NCBI RefSeq assembly: GCF_026241855.1
Contig: NZ_JAPJDC010000001.1
Coordinates: 1,178,001 to 1,242,000, forward strand
Source: Curtobacterium flaccumfaciens pv. betae
GTDB taxonomy: Bacteria > Actinomycetota > Actinomycetes > Actinomycetales > Microbacteriaceae
Length of the DNA: 64,000 bases
Reading direction: 5' to 3'
Both the position numbers and the translations under genes were made by a program. Shown in pieces: positions 61,995-64,000 of the stretch (position 1 is the stretch's first letter; every line of letters begins with the position of its first letter). The notes below the pieces were generated by a model. The model did not search any database. It was not told where the DNA came from and worked only from the letters and a program-made list of their open reading frames with translations.

Positions 61995-62690
61995 CTACTC
62001 GTCGAGGACCGGCCGGAGTCGTCCGTACTGGATCGCGAGGTCCTCGGATCGCAGGACGCGCTGCGCGGGCCGCTCGTCGGTGACCTCGACGGACAGCATC
62101 CGGTCGCCCCGGAACGCCCGCACCCCGTCGCGCATCCGGCACCAGGCGATCAGGTACCACTGACCGTCCTTCCCGATCGACCCCAGCGGTTCGACGTCCC
62201 GGACGGACTCCGCTCCGTCGGCGTCCCGGTACCGGAGTCGCACGACTCGATCCGCGCGCAGGGCCGCCGCGAACTCGGCCGGGACGACCGTGTCCTCGTC
62301 GTCCTCCAGGAAGTGCACCCGGGAGGCCAGCGCGCTGGCTCGTGCGGCATCGCCGGCGGGCATCACCGCGAGCGTCTTCCTGGCCGCGGTGTGCGCCGCG
62401 TGCCGGAACGGACTGCGCCCCAGCGAGCCGAGCCCGATCAGCACCGCGAGGGCTTCATCCGGCGTGAAGCCCGCCGGACCGAGCGTCGCGGACGCGTCGA
62501 TGACGTACCCACCCGTCCGGCCGGGCTCCGCCCAGATGGGCACACCCGACTGCTGCAACGCGGAGATGTCCCGTTCGATGGTCCGGACCGACACCTCGAA
62601 CCGCTCCGCGAGACGTCGCGCGCTCCGCGGTTGCGGGGAGGCGGCGCGCAACTCCTCCACGAGGCCGTAGAGCCGATCGGTGCGATTCAC
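61995..62690 (-). CDS. HTH-WYL-domain transcriptional regulator
   Basis: A 231-residue YafY-type regulator: N-terminal winged helix (R-L-A-E-R-F-E-V-S-V-R-T-I-E-R-D-I-S-A-L), then the WYL ligand-binding domain (G-Q-W-Y-L-I-A-W-C-R-M-R-D). It lacks the duplicated WYL layout of the PafBC pair, so it is not the likely partner of the recA promoter. It is 84 bases upstream of the VOC gene on the same strand and may control it. Confidence 0.88.
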   Translation of the reverse strand: MNRTDRLYGLVEELRAASPQPRSARRLAERFEVSVRTIERDISALQQSGVPIWAEPGRTGGYVIDASATLGPAGFTPDEALAVLIGLGSLGRSPFRHAAHTAARKTLAVMPAGDAARASALASRVHFLEDDEDTVVPAEFAAALRADRVVRLRYRDADGAESVRDVEPLGSIGKDGQWYLIAWCRMRDGVRAFRGDRMLSVEVTDERPAQRVLRSEDLAIQYGRLRPVLDE

Positions 62691-62778
62691 CTGGCCATCC
62701 TCGCTGCCGTGCCGAGGGTTCCGTCAGATCCACGCCGTCTCGTCTGCCACGTGCTCGTGGGGCTCGCATCCGTCCGCC

Positions 62779-62784
62779 TAGGCT
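62779..62784 (+). promoter_or_regulatory. Leaderless -10 box (TAGGCT) for the SMI1/KNR4-like gene
   Basis: TAGGCT, 6-base spacer, then GTG 62791. Confidence 0.6.
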
Positions 62785-62790
62785 GCGGGG

Positions 62791-63354
62791 GTGTCTGCAG
62801 CCCTGACCGTCGAACTCCTCCGGACGTTCGGCGTTGCGATCGAACGCGGGTTGTCCGAACGGGAACTGGCCCGGGCCGAGCGTCGGTACGGCGTCCGGTT
62901 CGGCGCGGACCACCGAGCCCTGCTTTCCCTCGCAGTGCCGAGCGGGGACGGCTGGTTCGACTGGCGCGCTCGGAACGACGAACGGCTGCGACGGGCGATC
63001 CGGTGGCCGGTCGAGGGTGTCCTGTTCGACGTCCGTCACGACGCCTTCTGGCCCGGGTCGTGGGGCGAGCGACCCAGCGATGAGTCGCAGCGTCTCGAGG
63101 TGGCCGAGCGGCACCTGCTGCAGTGGCCGCAGCTGGTGCCGTTGTACTCGCACCGCTACCTGCCTGCCGCGCCGGTCGGCAGCAGGGCGCCCGTCTTCTC
63201 GGTGTACCAGACGGACGTGGTCATCTACGGCGATGATCTCGTCGACTACGTCAAGCGGGAGTTCCGGCCGGATCGTACCGAGCGGGAGACCAGCGTCGGG
63301 ATGCACGACCTGGAGCCGTGGACGCTGCTCGCCTTCGGCGAGGACGTCCCCTGA
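62791..63354 (+). CDS. SMI1/KNR4-like protein
   Basis: A 187-residue soluble protein resembling the SUKH/SMI1-KNR4 fold: L-S-E-R-E-L-A-R-A-E-R-R-Y-G-V-R-F-G-A-D-H-R-A-L-L, W-P-Q-L-V-P-L-Y-S-H-R-Y-L-P and P-V-F-S-V-Y-Q-T-D-V-V-I-Y-G-D-D-L-V-D-Y-V. Many bacterial SUKH proteins are immunity proteins for polymorphic toxins; no toxin gene is adjacent, so it may be an orphan. A 3' fragment of a second copy lies at 56,071. Confidence 0.8.
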   Translation: MSAALTVELLRTFGVAIERGLSERELARAERRYGVRFGADHRALLSLAVPSGDGWFDWRARNDERLRRAIRWPVEGVLFDVRHDAFWPGSWGERPSDESQRLEVAERHLLQWPQLVPLYSHRYLPAAPVGSRAPVFSVYQTDVVIYGDDLVDYVKREFRPDRTERETSVGMHDLEPWTLLAFGEDVP

Positions 63355-63399
63355 ACGCAACGAGCGGATCCGGCTGCCGGCGGTTCTGAACGCAACGGC

Positions 63400-63448
63400 T
63401 GACGGACTGGAGGCGCGGTGCCAGCCGGCACCGTGCCTCCCGTCCGTC
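63400..63448. repeat. Palindromic intergenic repeat, copy after the SMI1-like gene
   Basis: Same family as 43,111-43,160, with TGACGGACTGGAGGC, a GGTGCCAGCCGGCACC centre and a slightly degenerate right arm. The gap 63,355-63,593 holds this repeat and the corA start region, no other gene. Confidence 0.8.
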
Positions 63449-63593
63449 CCGGGGTCGCGCCCAGGGCGTGTCAGGACTCCGACAGGAATCCGGCGCGCAG
63501 CGTGAGGGGTCCGTCAGGGAAGCGCTCGCGCCGTCGGCGGTCCGGCATGCTCGGCAGGTTGCCCGCACGCACCACGGAACCAGGAGGACACCG

Positions 63594-64000
63594 GTGGCCC
63601 TCATCGACAACGGCATCTACGTCAACGGAACGCGGACGGACTCGCCCGCGGACCTCGGGCGCACGTACGAAGCGCTCGACGCCGCCGGGAGGGGCGCGAT
63701 GGCCTGGATCGGGCTGTTCCGACCGACCGCCAACGAACTGGCCTCCGTCGCCGACGAGTTCGGGCTGCACCCGCTCGCCGTCGAGGACGCGCACAAGGGG
63801 CACCAGCGGGCGAAGCTCGAGCGGTACGGCGACACCCTGTTCGTGGTGCTGCGACCCGCCTGGTACGACGAGGACGAGGAGACGGTCGAGTTCGGTGAGG
63901 TGCACCTGTTCACCGGGCGCGACTTCGTCGTCACCGTCCGGCAGGCGGAACGGCCGAACCTCGCCGACGTGCGGAAGCGACTCGAAGCCGACCCGGACGC
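63594..64000 (+). CDS. corA: CorA-family magnesium/cobalt transporter (partial, 3' end missing)
   Basis: The first 135 residues of a CorA protein run off the window: I-W-I-type cytoplasmic domain features A-W-I-G-L-F-R-P-T-A-N-E-L-A-S-V-A-D-E-F-G-L-H-P-L-A-V-E-D-A, then R-A-K-L-E-R-Y-G-D-T-L-F-V-V-L-R-P-A and F-T-G-R-D-F-V-V-T-V-R. The two membrane helices and G-M-N pore motif lie beyond the window. GTG 63594 has AGGAGG 6 bases upstream. Confidence 0.9.
   Translation, partial: MALIDNGIYVNGTRTDSPADLGRTYEALDAAGRGAMAWIGLFRPTANELASVADEFGLHPLAVEDAHKGHQRAKLERYGDTLFVVLRPAWYDEDEETVEFGEVHLFTGRDFVVTVRQAERPNLADVRKRLEADPD

Overview
The window is G+C-rich chromosomal DNA (about 70 percent by eye) from an actinobacterium. 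Gene order, leaderless GTG/ATG starts behind TANNNT boxes, LAXTG-type surface anchors and protein sequences fit the family Microbacteriaceae; Curtobacterium is my best guess, inferred from sequence memory and not from a search. No rRNA genes, CRISPR arrays, transposases or integrases are visible.

Bases 1-39,760 are a conserved housekeeping block. It carries lysine/diaminopimelate genes (dapB partial, dapA, dapF), folate and dTMP genes (thyA-dfrA), RNase J, ftsK, pgsA-cinA-clgR, recA-recX, miaB-miaA, hflX, lexA with a divergent LysM gene, hisC-hisB-hisH-priA, parA-scpA-scpB-rluB, and tyrA-cmk-der. After these come recQ, a secreted lipoprotein and small membrane-protein genes. Many genes overlap by 4-17 bases and are probably translationally coupled. 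DNA-damage control is well marked: recA has a perfect LexA box and a PafBC-type promoter, and lexA shares SOS boxes with the LysM gene.

A tRNA-Pro(GGG) gene at 39,895 marks the change to accessory DNA. Next to it is a lower-G+C two-gene unit (40,063-41,360) with a possible HEPN-like R-N-x-R-x3-H motif, then a GNAT pseudogene. Bases 43,158-47,451 hold the most interesting locus: an ABC ATPase, two half-size FtsX/MacB-type permeases, a small secreted peptide gene, a hairpin between peptide and transporter genes, two 97-base direct repeats that each carry a promoter, and an XRE regulator with a tiny upstream reading frame. It looks like an undescribed secreted-peptide (possibly bacteriocin-like) export or immunity locus.

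Bases 47,700-53,700 encode two large secreted, cell-wall-anchored hydrolases: a GH31 glycosidase under a LacI-type operator and flanked by long direct repeats, and a MINPP-type phytase. Bases 53,800-62,700 are a run of regulator-enzyme pairs (MarR, MarR, HxlR, MerR, WYL) for redox and xenobiotic chemistry, several with visible operators. The window ends with an SMI1/KNR4-like gene and the start of corA. Palindromic intergenic repeats with core TGGAGGCCCG recur throughout, and a separate 41-base repeat brackets a membrane-protein gene near 34 kb.
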